Assembly: GCA_029555085.1 (NCBI GenBank)
Contig: JAKPTO010000043.1
Coordinates: forward strand, 1-43,187
Origin: a bacterium
GTDB lineage: Bacteria > Patescibacteriota > Patescibacteriia > UBA1558 > S5-K13
DNA: 43,187 nucleotides
Reading direction: 5' to 3'
Position 1 is the first letter of the stretch; each line of letters opens with the position of its first letter. A program made the translations under genes and the position numbers. Under the pieces are notes generated by a model. It made no database searches, was not told the DNA's origin, and saw only the letters and a list, made by a program, of their open reading frames with translations. Positions 15,074-23,435 of the stretch are shown piece after piece.

Positions 15074-16891
15074 TTATTTTTTTGATGAAAATACTAATTT
15101 ATATTTAATATACCAATCTTCTATATTCCAAAATCTATCAGATGGAGAATAAATTAACTCAGAACTAAATCCCTTAACTTTTTTATTTAATGGATAGTTA
15201 TATGGCGTATTAAATAAAAATATAGCATAAACATTGTCTTTGATGATTTTTTGAAAATTTTCATACTTTAACTTTTTTTCATCATCTGACTCTATTTTTC
15301 TTGCCTCTTCTAAAATTGTATCAACATCATTATCTGAGAAAATACTTAAATTAAAACCCGAGGATCCAATTTGTGAAGAGTGCCAAAATACATACGGATC
15401 CATATCATATGACAAAACCTGACTATATAATAAAATTTGATAATTTCTCGGTTGAATTATATCTTTCATAATTTTTTGTCTGTCTATTGTTTCTATTTCA
15501 ACAGAAATTCCAACCTTAGCCCATTCATCTTTTATAAAATATGCTATTTTTTGATAGTCCGCATTATCTAATGTTGTAATTTTAATTGTCATCTGATCGC
15601 CTGCTTTTTTTAAAATTCCTTCATCATTTTTCCACCCAGATTCATCTAATAATGTTTTTGCCCTTTCCACATCATATTCATCTTTAGACGGAGTTATTAT
15701 AGCATCCAAGGGACCATAAGCAATATAATTTTCAAGACCCACATGTTTTGACATTTCATCTTTGTTTATCAATAGAGAAAGAGCCTGTCTAATCTTTTTC
15801 TCTTTCAAAAAATCCGCTTTTTTAGGATTAAAAAACAATGCTGAATATCTTGGCATTTTTACTTGCCGTAAATCAAAATGTCTTAATCCTTTAATTTTTT
15901 GAGCAGTTTCATTTGAAATATAATTCATACTTAAAATTTTTGAAGATTTAAGATCCTCAACTGCATGTTCTGAATCAAAATAAAATTTAAAAGATATTTT
16001 ATCTATATATGGCTTTTCTCCATAAAAATTTTCAAACCTAGAAAGTGTATATTGTCTTATATGTCCATCTGAATCTTTTTTAATAGAGTAAAACGCATAT
16101 GGACCTGTTCCAATTGGTTTTTTATTTAATTCTGAAAGTGTTACATTTTCAGGCGCAATATCTTGCCACAAATGAGCAGGGAGAATTCCGAATGTCAAAG
16201 TTTTTAAAAATATTGGCAATGGTTCCTCTAAAATCAAATTAAAAGATTTGTCTGAGATTTTTTCAAACACAACTCCATTAAATGTTTTGTAAAGCGGGCT
16301 ATTGAAATTTGGATTCTGAATTGCGTAAAAAGTAAATTCAACATCATCAGTATTCATAGAAACGCCATCGTGAAAATAGATATCATCCTTTAAATTAAAA
16401 GTATAAACTGTTTTATCGTCTGAAATAGAATAATCCCTGACTAAATCATTTTCTAATTCTCCGTTTATATTTATTTTAAAAAGTCCAGAAAAGATAAGTT
16501 TAGAAATATCTCGATCAACATCATTATTTTGATTTAAAACGGGATTTAAATACTCTATGCTTCCTATTAAACCTTCTGTGTATTCTCCTCCTTTAACTGG
16601 CACATTGCTTGTGTGAGCTACAAAAGTTCTATAAAAAAGAAATAATAAAGACAATATTCCAATAACAAAAAAAGTAAAAAAAACTCGTTTCTCTTTTTTT
16701 TTCATAAAACGCCCAACATGTAATATTTGACGAAAACTTGGAATTTTTTTATCTGATAAATCAGAAATCAACTGATGATCTGAATCTTGTTTAATCTTAA
16801 AAATGTCAAAAATAAATGTTTTCAACTTGTTAAAAAAAATCTTTAGTCTTTTAATAATATTTTGACTAATCCAAAAAATTAATTTCTTCAC
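15074..16891 (-). CDS. Membrane-anchored family 5 extracellular solute-binding protein
   Basis: From a GTG at 16891 the protein has 605 residues. A basic, amphipathic cytoplasmic stretch comes first, then a single membrane segment (R-V-F-F-T-F-F-V-I-G-I-L-S-L-L-F-L-F) near residues 70-88, then a large extracellular SBP_bac_5 (OppA/DppA-type) domain. Family signs include G-S-I-E-Y-L-N-P-V, F-S-G-L-F-K, D-D-V-E-F-T-F and I-R-Q-A-L-S-L-L-I-N-K. There is no lipobox; the anchor is a transmembrane helix. The likely role is capture of peptides or similar oligomers for uptake, though no ABC permease lies nearby. The frame stays open to an ATG at 16960 inside secG, but the GTG lies 25 bases after the secG stop and avoids that overlap. 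The start is uncertain. Confidence 0.85.
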   Translation of the reverse strand: MKKLIFWISQNIIKRLKIFFNKLKTFIFDIFKIKQDSDHQLISDLSDKKIPSFRQILHVGRFMKKKEKRVFFTFFVIGILSLLFLFYRTFVAHTSNVPVKGGEYTEGLIGSIEYLNPVLNQNNDVDRDISKLIFSGLFKININGELENDLVRDYSISDDKTVYTFNLKDDIYFHDGVSMNTDDVEFTFYAIQNPNFNSPLYKTFNGVVFEKISDKSFNLILEEPLPIFLKTLTFGILPAHLWQDIAPENVTLSELNKKPIGTGPYAFYSIKKDSDGHIRQYTLSRFENFYGEKPYIDKISFKFYFDSEHAVEDLKSSKILSMNYISNETAQKIKGLRHFDLRQVKMPRYSALFFNPKKADFLKEKKIRQALSLLINKDEMSKHVGLENYIAYGPLDAIITPSKDEYDVERAKTLLDESGWKNDEGILKKAGDQMTIKITTLDNADYQKIAYFIKDEWAKVGISVEIETIDRQKIMKDIIQPRNYQILLYSQVLSYDMDPYVFWHSSQIGSSGFNLSIFSDNDVDTILEEARKIESDDEKKLKYENFQKIIKDNVYAIFLFNTPYNYPLNKKVKGFSSELIYSPSDRFWNIEDWYIKYKLVFSSKK

Positions 16892-16916
16892 ATTTTTTAT
16901 ATAAAGTTTTAAAGAT

Positions 16917-17129
16917 TTAAATAAATAATGGAGCGAGACACAACACAACAAACAAAACACTAGAAACTATTGTTAAATTAAATATAAACTTCTCCGCACC
17001 TCTTTTTACCTGAAAAATAGTGCTTGAACCACCAAAAACAGAAGAAAGACCACCTCCGCGAGATTGAAGTAAAATAGATATAATGAGTAGTAATGCTACT
17101 ACTATTTGTGCTATGTATATAAATGTCAT
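16917..17129 (-). CDS. secG: Preprotein translocase subunit SecG
   Basis: The 70-residue protein has two hydrophobic helices (about 3-22 and 49-69) joined by a Gly-rich loop. The loop reads L-L-Q-S-R-G-G-G-L-S-S-V-F-G-G, the SecG hallmark. It assists SecYE in protein export at the cytoplasmic membrane. The next gene is the membrane-anchored solute-binding protein, and the reading frames overlap by 44 bases if the upstream ATG of that gene is used. The -10 element lies about 14 bases before the ATG, so the leader is very short and no Shine-Dalgarno site is visible. Confidence 0.93.
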   Translation of the reverse strand: MTFIYIAQIVVALLLIISILLQSRGGGLSSVFGGSSTIFQVKRGAEKFIFNLTIVSSVLFVVLCLAPLFI

Positions 17130-17141
17130 ATTTATTTATGG

Positions 17142-17148
17142 TATAATA
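17142..17148. promoter_or_regulatory. Overlapping divergent -10 boxes of secG and the YgjP-like gene
   Basis: The plus strand reads TATAAT at 17142-17147 and the minus strand reads TATTAT at 17148-17143. Each is well placed for its gene: secG starts at 17129 and the metallopeptidase at 17186. The two promoters would compete for the same stretch of DNA. Confidence 0.45.
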
Positions 17149-17185
17149 CTATCACATCTCAACTACTTAGTCAAATATAGCAAAT

Positions 17186-17734
17186 ATGATAAAAATTAAC
17201 AAAATAATATATTCCAAAAGAAAAACTCTTTGCATAGAAATAAACAAATATGGAGAAATTATAGCAAGATCTCCCAAAAATTTAAGCATTGATGATATAC
17301 AAAAATTTGTTAATGAAAAATCAAATTGGATATACAAACAGCTACATCACAGGAAAAATTGTATACTTAAAGCACAACAATTTTTATCAAAAAATAAAAC
17401 AAACATATCAAAATCCGTTGCTTACAAAACAATATCAAATAAAGTATCTCAATTATCCTCCACTTTTGGCTTTAAATATAATATAATTAAGATAACAGAA
17501 GCTAAAACAAGATGGGCTTCATGTAGCAATACAAATAACCTTAGTTTTACAAAAAAAGTTGCTCTACTACCGGATGATATATTAAAATACATAATAATAC
17601 ATGAGTTAGCGCACACAAAAGAAAAAAATCACGGAAAAAATTTTTGGAAAATCGTACAGCAAATAATACCTAATTATAAAACAAAAATAAAATGGTTAAA
17701 AGAACACAAATACATACTTATATCGGATTTATAA
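17186..17734 (+). CDS. YgjP/DUF45-family M48-like metallopeptidase
   Basis: The 182-residue protein has a zinc-site motif near its end, H139-E-L-A-H143 followed by H149-G-K-N-F-W, the signature of the YgjP/WLM (DUF45) family. The preceding T-R-W-A-S-C-S segment is also typical. No signal peptide is seen, so it is cytosolic. The function of this family is poorly known. It is the first gene of a two-gene plus-strand unit and overlaps the L,D-transpeptidase gene by 43 bases in another frame. Confidence 0.9.
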   Translation: MIKINKIIYSKRKTLCIEINKYGEIIARSPKNLSIDDIQKFVNEKSNWIYKQLHHRKNCILKAQQFLSKNKTNISKSVAYKTISNKVSQLSSTFGFKYNIIKITEAKTRWASCSNTNNLSFTKKVALLPDDILKYIIIHELAHTKEKNHGKNFWKIVQQIIPNYKTKIKWLKEHKYILISDL

Positions 17735-18888
17735 CAATACTGATTTTATTTTCTATAAAAACTTGTTCTGCCAGTGATTACAGAGGTATGTTGCTATATT
17801 CAAATGATAAAGCTGTTTTTTATATAGGGCGTGATAATAAAAAATATAATTTTTTAGATTCAGAAACTTATTTAAGTTGGTTTGATAAATTTGATTATGT
17901 TCAATTCGTAGATCAAAAAATTATTGATACATATGAACTTGGCGGAATGGTAAGATACAAATCTGGAAAATATACAAAACCAATAGAAAATCTAGCCACA
18001 GGGACAATTGTAAAAAATATAAACACAAACGAATACTATTACATAGAGAATGGTCTAAAAAGGCCATTTTTGAATGCTCAAGCTTTTTTAGATAATGGTT
18101 TTGATTTTGATTATTTTGTTGAAATGGATTTATCAATATACAAAAATGGCCCATTCATAGAAAAAAAAGAAAATTCCCTAAGACCATTTTCTAAATTTAG
18201 TATTCCTATTATAAAAAACCGCGACCTTGATCAAGATGGATTATCTGATTATGAAGAAGAATATTTTTATTATACTGACTATAATAATAAAGACACTGAT
18301 GGAGATAAAATATCAGACGGAGAAGAAATAAAGAAGAATTTATCACCTATTTATAAAAATAAAAAATTAGTAGAAGTTGACACAGATGGAGATGGTTTAA
18401 ATGATTTTTTTGAACTTGCTTATGGAATTGATTTAAAAAATAAGGACTCTGACGGAGATGGATATACAGATGGAGATGAATTTAAAAATAACTACGACCC
18501 ATCTTCAAATGATGACAAAAAATACGAAAAACTTATAAAAATTGATATCAAAAAACAATTTCTTGAATATTATTTTGGAGATAAATTACTTGATTCATTT
18601 TACATATCAAGCGGAATAAAAGGAATGGACACGCCACTAGGAAATTTCAAAGTTCTAGATAAAGTTTTAAGCAAACAATACGGCGGGCGTGGATATAATT
18701 TTTATTACCCAAATACAAAATGGAATTTGCATTTTACAACTCAAAAATATAGATTTTATATTCATGGCGCATATTGGCACAATAATTTTGGTCACAAAAT
18801 GAGTCATGGCTGTGTAAATGTTTCATATACTGATATGGAACCACTTTATATGTGGGCTGATATTGGAACTAAAATAATTATAAAATAA
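17692..18888 (+). CDS. Secreted L,D-transpeptidase (YkuD) with TSP3 calcium repeats
   Basis: The 398-residue protein starts with a signal peptide (basic M-V-K-R, hydrophobic I-G-F-I-T-I-L-I-L-F, cleavage likely after C-S-A). A region of about 150 residues with K-R-P-F-like repeats follows. Then come thrombospondin type 3 calcium loops (D-Q-D-G-L-S-D-Y-E-E, D-T-D-G-D-K-I-S-D-G-E-E, D-T-D-G-D-G-L-N-D, D-S-D-G-D-G-Y-T-D-G) at about 180-270. The C-terminal YkuD domain has H-G-A-Y and S-H-G-C374-V-N, where Cys is the nucleophile. It should cross-link or anchor proteins to peptidoglycan outside the membrane. The start inside the preceding gene is needed to keep the signal peptide. Confidence 0.93.
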   Translation: MVKRTQIHTYIGFITILILFSIKTCSASDYRGMLLYSNDKAVFYIGRDNKKYNFLDSETYLSWFDKFDYVQFVDQKIIDTYELGGMVRYKSGKYTKPIENLATGTIVKNINTNEYYYIENGLKRPFLNAQAFLDNGFDFDYFVEMDLSIYKNGPFIEKKENSLRPFSKFSIPIIKNRDLDQDGLSDYEEEYFYYTDYNNKDTDGDKISDGEEIKKNLSPIYKNKKLVEVDTDGDGLNDFFELAYGIDLKNKDSDGDGYTDGDEFKNNYDPSSNDDKKYEKLIKIDIKKQFLEYYFGDKLLDSFYISSGIKGMDTPLGNFKVLDKVLSKQYGGRGYNFYYPNTKWNLHFTTQKYRFYIHGAYWHNNFGHKMSHGCVNVSYTDMEPLYMWADIGTKIIIK

Positions 18889-18990
18889 AAAATATTTTTT
18901 AACTGTATTTACATTGCAATTAAAATAATTTTTCTTATAAAGAAATAATAAATTTCTAATATTTGAAGTAAATTACCTTTAATTTTGTAA

Positions 18991-20199
18991 TTAACTCATT
19001 GAAGAAATAATCTCTGGATTAATTAAAATTATAATTCCCAATATTAATAAAAATATTCCACTTATTAATTTCATTATTCTTAAACCCTTTTCTGAAATCA
19101 TTGTAATTTTTAAACTGAATAATGCAATTAATAAAATTACAAGCTGATCTAAAACATAAAAAAATATATAAACTAAAATATACGAGTAATACATCAGTGG
19201 ACTTAAATTATAAGTTGTTAATATTTTTGTATATGCCATTGGAAACCCAAGTGAACAAAAAAGTTCAATAGTATTCACTCCAGCGGCAAGCATTGCAACG
19301 ATAGGAATTGCCACAAAAAGAGGTACTGAACTTTTTCCAACAGCTGACATTTTTGAAAATATTTTTCTTTGAAATTTTGTAATTAAACTTTCTTTTTTAT
19401 TTTCTGGGGTATCACAAATTTTACATACTATTTTTACAATATACTCTCGTAATAATGTAAAACCAAAAAATATCACAATAAGCGCTACTACAACGGATGC
19501 AAATTTAATATAAGAGAGAAACATGAATAAATTAAGCCACGCGGCAATAAACATAAAATACACCAACCCAGAAACAATTATAAAAGTTCCCCCTATTATA
19601 AGTATTCTCTTTCTATCTCTTGTTCCAATTAAAACCGCGAGTAAAAATGCAAGCGCCATAAGAGCACAAGCATTAAATCCATCTAAAAATCCAAAAATAG
19701 AACTTAATAAAAACGGATGAATGCCTGAAATATTAATTGCTCCCAAAAATGGAATTTTAATTTGTTCTTTTTTTGAAATTCCCTGTATATTTTCGTCGCA
19801 ATTATCTTTTACGGTTTGTTTTTTACATATTGATACATAATTTTCAATTTTTGATTCTAAATTTACTTTTATACTGCTATCAAATCCCAAAAAATACTCA
19901 TTATTTATAAATGTTATTGGAAATAAAGCGTACTCGCTTTCTGAAACATTATAATTTTTATAATATTCTTTTAGTTTTTCTATATTTTCTTGTTTTGTTA
20001 TATCGTATTCATTTACAATAAGTTCTTCAAATTTTAATTGCATCTCATCAAAAAATTTTCTTTCAGCAGTGCAATGTGAACATGTTGGTGAATAAAAAAT
20101 ATCTACAATTAATTTCTCTGTATTTGTTTGTGCATGCGAAAAGATTGGAAAAATTATTGATAATAAAAAAATGAATAAAAATGTTTTTAAAAATTTCAT
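18991..20199 (-). CDS. Thioredoxin-fold plus DsbD/CcdA-like membrane redox protein
   Basis: The 402-residue protein has a signal peptide (cut after about F-S-H-A). An extracytoplasmic thioredoxin-like domain carries C40-S-H-C43. A membrane domain of about six helices begins at residue 155 with G-F-L-D-G-F-N-A-C-A-L-M-A. Its layout resembles DsbD/CcdA-type proteins that carry electrons across the membrane through membrane-embedded Cys, although the order here is thioredoxin domain first. A single Cys in the first helix (N-A-C-A) and another in E-L-F-C-S-L-G-F could be the exchanging pair. It follows two bases after the small thioredoxin gene, the likely cytosolic electron donor. A Cys-rich secreted protein elsewhere in the window is a plausible client of such a system. 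Confidence 0.85.
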   Translation of the reverse strand: MKFLKTFLFIFLLSIIFPIFSHAQTNTEKLIVDIFYSPTCSHCTAERKFFDEMQLKFEELIVNEYDITKQENIEKLKEYYKNYNVSESEYALFPITFINNEYFLGFDSSIKVNLESKIENYVSICKKQTVKDNCDENIQGISKKEQIKIPFLGAINISGIHPFLLSSIFGFLDGFNACALMALAFLLAVLIGTRDRKRILIIGGTFIIVSGLVYFMFIAAWLNLFMFLSYIKFASVVVALIVIFFGFTLLREYIVKIVCKICDTPENKKESLITKFQRKIFSKMSAVGKSSVPLFVAIPIVAMLAAGVNTIELFCSLGFPMAYTKILTTYNLSPLMYYSYILVYIFFYVLDQLVILLIALFSLKITMISEKGLRIMKLISGIFLLILGIIILINPEIISSMS

Positions 20200-20201
20200 A
20201 T

Positions 20202-20462
20202 TTAAGATTGATTTATTATTTCAATTATTTCTTTTTTTGTTATGATTCCTTTTTTTCTTACAATTTCTTCTCCTGAATCGCTTAAAAATATAAAAGTTGG
20301 TACTTTTGTTATATTATATTGAGATTTTATTTCTTCGTCTTTATCGTAGTCAAAAATTTCCATTGTCACTTCTGGAAATTGTTTTTGGATTTCGTCCCAA
20401 ATTGACTTCATAAAAACAACACACTCGGGACACCAATCTGCCTCAACTCTAATAATTTTCAT
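20202..20462 (-). CDS. Small thioredoxin-like protein
   Basis: The 86-residue protein has a thioredoxin fold pattern: E-A-D-W-C11-P-E-C14 as active site, a Y-D-K-D-E-E turn, and the cis-Pro segment K-V-P-T-F-I-F. There is no signal peptide, so it is cytosolic. It lies back to back with its neighbours: the upstream stop is at 20463 and the downstream start is at 20199. The three genes are surely one operon. It may reduce the membrane redox protein encoded next. Acidic residues around the C-P-E-C motif are not seen in standard thioredoxin (C-G-P-C). Confidence 0.9.
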   Translation of the reverse strand: MKIIRVEADWCPECVVFMKSIWDEIQKQFPEVTMEIFDYDKDEEIKSQYNITKVPTFIFLSDSGEEIVRKKGIITKKEIIEIINQS

Positions 20463-21710
20463 TTATTTTAAATATTGCAAATTAAGATTTTTGTCATCTT
20501 TCCATGAACCAATGCGTGGAACACCTGAATCAAATACTTGATATGAAGAGAATTTTTTACTTGATAAATCTAAAATATATATAGCCCCTCTTCCTCTTTC
20601 TCTGTCTGATCCATACCCTATTGCTATAGCTAATTTTGATGAGTCTGGGGAAAATTTAAAATCACCAAATTGCATATCAGACCCAGAAACAGGTAACTGA
20701 TATTTAGAATCCTTCATTGTTGCCAAATTTTTTACAATAAATTCATTATTTTCTTCAGAAACAATTCTATAAACCGCTAAACTAGCATCAGAAGAAATAT
20801 CTATATCCGTTATAAGAAAAGATTCCTCTAAATTAGAGAACATATTTTCTATTTTGGAATTTTCTAAATTAACTCTATAAAAACTTGCATATTGACCATA
20901 TAACATATAACCACCAACCTCCTCTGGTTTAAACGCAAAATAAACATATTTTCCTGTTGTTTTTAAAACATCTGGATTTTTGTGAAAACAGCCCCTTACC
21001 GAGGAATTAACATTTTTATTATTAAAAGTAGTGATATTAATTTTTGTTTCTCCATCTTTTATACTAAAATTACCGTTACAAGTTCCTATGTTGATTTGAG
21101 CCTGGGGAATAGATTCAAATTGAAAAGTCGAAACAATTCTCTCCATGTCAGTTCTGAGCGATTCTATAAGTGATTGTTCTGCGTCTTTGTGAAAACTAAA
21201 CGCAAAAACATATTTTTCATTCTCATTTAATTTAACTGGTTTATAATAATCTAATTTTTGTGAATCTTCCCATTTGTTTTTATCAATCATCGCTATATTA
21301 AAAACTGGTTCGTCTTTATCATAATAAAAATCTACTGAATCAAATTTTCCCGCATCAAGTAATAATTGACGCTCTTTGGTCTCATAGTTATTCCAATATT
21401 CGGGTATTAATAAACTAAATCCATATTGTTCATTGTAATATTTTACACCAGTTTGTTGTTCTTGAATATCTGCATTTACAACATCCTGTAATTGGTTTAA
21501 TTGGCTTTGAAGTACTGAAATCCTGTTTTTTGATTCTTCTAATTCTTCCTTGTTTTTATTTAATATTCTTTGTTGACCAACAAATACAATTCCACCAACC
21601 AATGCAGCTGTTATAATAAGTGCGAAAATTATAGCAACTGGTTTTGGTCCAGTGTGTTTAATAATAACCGGCGCTATATCTTGTGTTTTTTTAGCTTTAG
21701 CTCTTGGCAT
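20463..21710 (-). CDS. Membrane-anchored protein with coiled coil and propeller-like C-terminus, function unknown
   Basis: From the ATG at 21710 the protein has 415 residues. A basic N-terminus (M-P-R-A-K-A-K-K) precedes one membrane helix (about 28-48), a short coiled coil (about 50-80) and a soluble outside region. The middle part (Y-G-F-S-L-L-I-P-E-Y-W) resembles PsbP-like or similar secreted domains. The last 200 residues carry propeller-like strands (I-S-S-D-A-S-L-A-V-Y, F-S-P-D-S-S-K-L-A-I-A). Two Cys (G-T-C-N-G, R-G-C-F-H) may pair. I do not recognise a family. It heads the thioredoxin operon, which suggests its disulfide depends on that system. A TTG eight codons upstream is a weaker start; GAGG lies about 13 bases before the ATG. 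Confidence 0.78.
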   Translation of the reverse strand: MPRAKAKKTQDIAPVIIKHTGPKPVAIIFALIITAALVGGIVFVGQQRILNKNKEELEESKNRISVLQSQLNQLQDVVNADIQEQQTGVKYYNEQYGFSLLIPEYWNNYETKERQLLLDAGKFDSVDFYYDKDEPVFNIAMIDKNKWEDSQKLDYYKPVKLNENEKYVFAFSFHKDAEQSLIESLRTDMERIVSTFQFESIPQAQINIGTCNGNFSIKDGETKINITTFNNKNVNSSVRGCFHKNPDVLKTTGKYVYFAFKPEEVGGYMLYGQYASFYRVNLENSKIENMFSNLEESFLITDIDISSDASLAVYRIVSEENNEFIVKNLATMKDSKYQLPVSGSDMQFGDFKFSPDSSKLAIAIGYGSDRERGRGAIYILDLSSKKFSSYQVFDSGVPRIGSWKDDKNLNLQYLK

Positions 21711-21845
21711 ATATTTTCTTGTTCCCTCAAGCAATGCCTGATGTGGAAATTAATTATTATTTAATATATAAATTTCATCTTGTTATAATATAATAACAAA
21801 AACTATAATTAAAATAAATACCTTGCTTTATAAATTTAAAATCAA

Positions 21846-21890
21846 TTATTGTTCTTAATATATTATAAATCTATTTTAGAAGAACAATAA
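21846..21890 (-). terminator. Possible hairpin terminator across the ZIP gene stop
   Basis: TTATTGTTCTT (21846-21856) and AAGAACAATAA (21880-21890) form a perfect 11-bp stem with a 23-base loop. The ZIP stop codon lies in the loop side at 21871. The following minus-strand tract is only moderately T-rich, so the function is uncertain. Confidence 0.4.
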
Positions 21891-22599
21891 ATGACATACC
21901 TATTAAGAAAAAAATAAAATGTAAGATTCCATCTTTTAATTTTGGATGTTTTTTTATTTCCGGAATTAAATCAGAGGATGATATGTAAATAAAACTCCCT
22001 GCTGCAAATGGAAGTAAAAATGAAATATCTTTTTCTTTTATAAAAAAATAAGAAATAACTCCACCGAACACAACTGAAAGTGATGATATAAAATTAAACA
22101 TAAGCGCTTTTGTTTTTTTCCATCCTCCGTGTATTAATATTCCAAAATCTCCTAATTCTTGTGGTATTTCATGGAGCATAACAACAATCCAGGTTATGAT
22201 GCCTAACTTTATATCAAACACAAAAGAAGATCCTATTATAACCCCATCTATAAAATTATGAATAATATCAGCAATTATAACTAAATATGTAAAAGGTTCT
22301 TTATGCTCTGATGGAAGTTTATGACAGTGATGCCAATGTATGAATTGCTCCAATAAAAAAAAGCACGAAAAACCTATTACCACATAAAGAAAAACATTAT
22401 TTTCTAATCCAAAAACCTCAATTGATTCTGGGATGAGATGAAAAAACGCACCGCCTAAAAGCGCGCCAGCTGAAAGAGCTACTAAACAAAGAATACTTTT
22501 TCTTAAAATTTTTTCATTAAAAAAAAGCGTAACTATGCCAATTATAGAAATAAAAGATAAGCTCAGTGTAGAAATTATTATCCAAAGAAATACGCTCAT
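21871..22599 (-). CDS. ZIP family metal transporter
   Basis: The 242-residue protein has about seven to eight membrane helices and the ZIP metal-site motifs. These are H-N-F-I-D-G in one helix and H-E-I-P-Q-E-L-G-D in the next, plus H-L-I-P-E in an early helix. A His-rich loop (H-W-H-H-C-H) lies between the third and fourth helices. It should carry zinc or another divalent metal into the cytosol. Its ATG overlaps the TGA of the preceding DUF2090 gene (ATGA), so translation is coupled. Pairing with a phosphoglycerate mutase that needs manganese or similar metals is suggestive, but not proof of a link. Confidence 0.93.
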   Translation of the reverse strand: MSVFLWIIISTLSLSFISIIGIVTLFFNEKILRKSILCLVALSAGALLGGAFFHLIPESIEVFGLENNVFLYVVIGFSCFFLLEQFIHWHHCHKLPSEHKEPFTYLVIIADIIHNFIDGVIIGSSFVFDIKLGIITWIVVMLHEIPQELGDFGILIHGGWKKTKALMFNFISSLSVVFGGVISYFFIKEKDISFLLPFAAGSFIYISSSDLIPEIKKHPKLKDGILHFIFFLIGMSFIVLLK

Positions 22600-23432
22600 A
22601 ATTTAACCCACAAATTAATTATATTTAGATATCTACTAGCTATTTTCTTTATCGCCTCATCTCTTGTAATTTTATTCTTATAAAAATCCGATATTGCTTC
22701 TAAAAAAATAGTTCTTCCCACCGCAAATCCAATTATTTCTTTAAACCCCTTCGCAGATTTTATCCATTTTTTAATTAAGAGTAAAGATTCCCCGCGACCC
22801 AACATTATAATTTTTGGATTTTTCTGATAAATTTTTATTGATTTTATAACCTTATCCCAATCAGATTTTTTCTCATAACCTTCTATTTTCCAAATACATG
22901 GGAAAATTTTATAAGATAAAATTTCCTCTACTGCCTTTTGTGTAAAATAAAATTTATTAGAAAAATTTGGAGTAAGTAACTCTAAAAGTAAATCAAATTT
23001 ATTCTTTTTGCAAAAATCATAAAGAGTTTTTATTTTCTTTAATTGATTTTTGTTGTCTTTTCTGTAATCATATCTTACTAAAATTTTTACGAAATTTGCT
23101 TTGTTGTTTTTTATATGAGTTCTAAAATTTTTTCCATATTCAAAGTCAAAAAAATCTTGACCACTTTTTTCCGCTGAAACAGATAAAATTATATTTTTCT
23201 TTTTTGCATCTTTTATAATTGACGATCCATATTCTTCATCAATTAAAATTCCCATAAATTGTTTGTATTTTGAATTTTTATATGCACACAAAAAACCTTG
23301 ATAAATAATTTCTTTAAAATCAACTATTGCTGATTTCTCGTTTCTGTTAATATCTTTACCAAATTTAAAATTTTTAATAAAAAAACTTCTGTGATCAAAT
23401 GGTAAGATAAATAAATATTTCTTCTTAAACAT
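22596..23432 (-). CDS. DUF2090-type class I aldolase-like TIM-barrel protein
   Basis: The 278-residue protein opens with F-I-L-P-F-D-H-R-S-F-F and ends with the phosphate-binding segment G-F-A-V-G-R-T-I-F near 235-243. Both are typical of the DUF2090 domain found at the C-terminus of IolC-like kinases and in 2-deoxy-5-keto-gluconate-6-phosphate aldolase-related proteins. K182 in W-K-I-E-G is a good candidate for the Schiff-base lysine. Here the domain stands alone, without the sugar kinase. It lies four bases after gpmI and shares ATGA with the ZIP gene. Sitting beside phosphoglycerate mutase, it may serve as a sugar-phosphate aldolase in central carbon metabolism; that is inference. The stop is TGA, which shows TGA is not reassigned. 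Confidence 0.78.
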   Translation of the reverse strand: MFKKKYLFILPFDHRSFFIKNFKFGKDINRNEKSAIVDFKEIIYQGFLCAYKNSKYKQFMGILIDEEYGSSIIKDAKKKNIILSVSAEKSGQDFFDFEYGKNFRTHIKNNKANFVKILVRYDYRKDNKNQLKKIKTLYDFCKKNKFDLLLELLTPNFSNKFYFTQKAVEEILSYKIFPCIWKIEGYEKKSDWDKVIKSIKIYQKNPKIIMLGRGESLLLIKKWIKSAKGFKEIIGFAVGRTIFLEAISDFYKNKITRDEAIKKIASRYLNIINLWVKL

Positions 23433-23435
23433 ATT

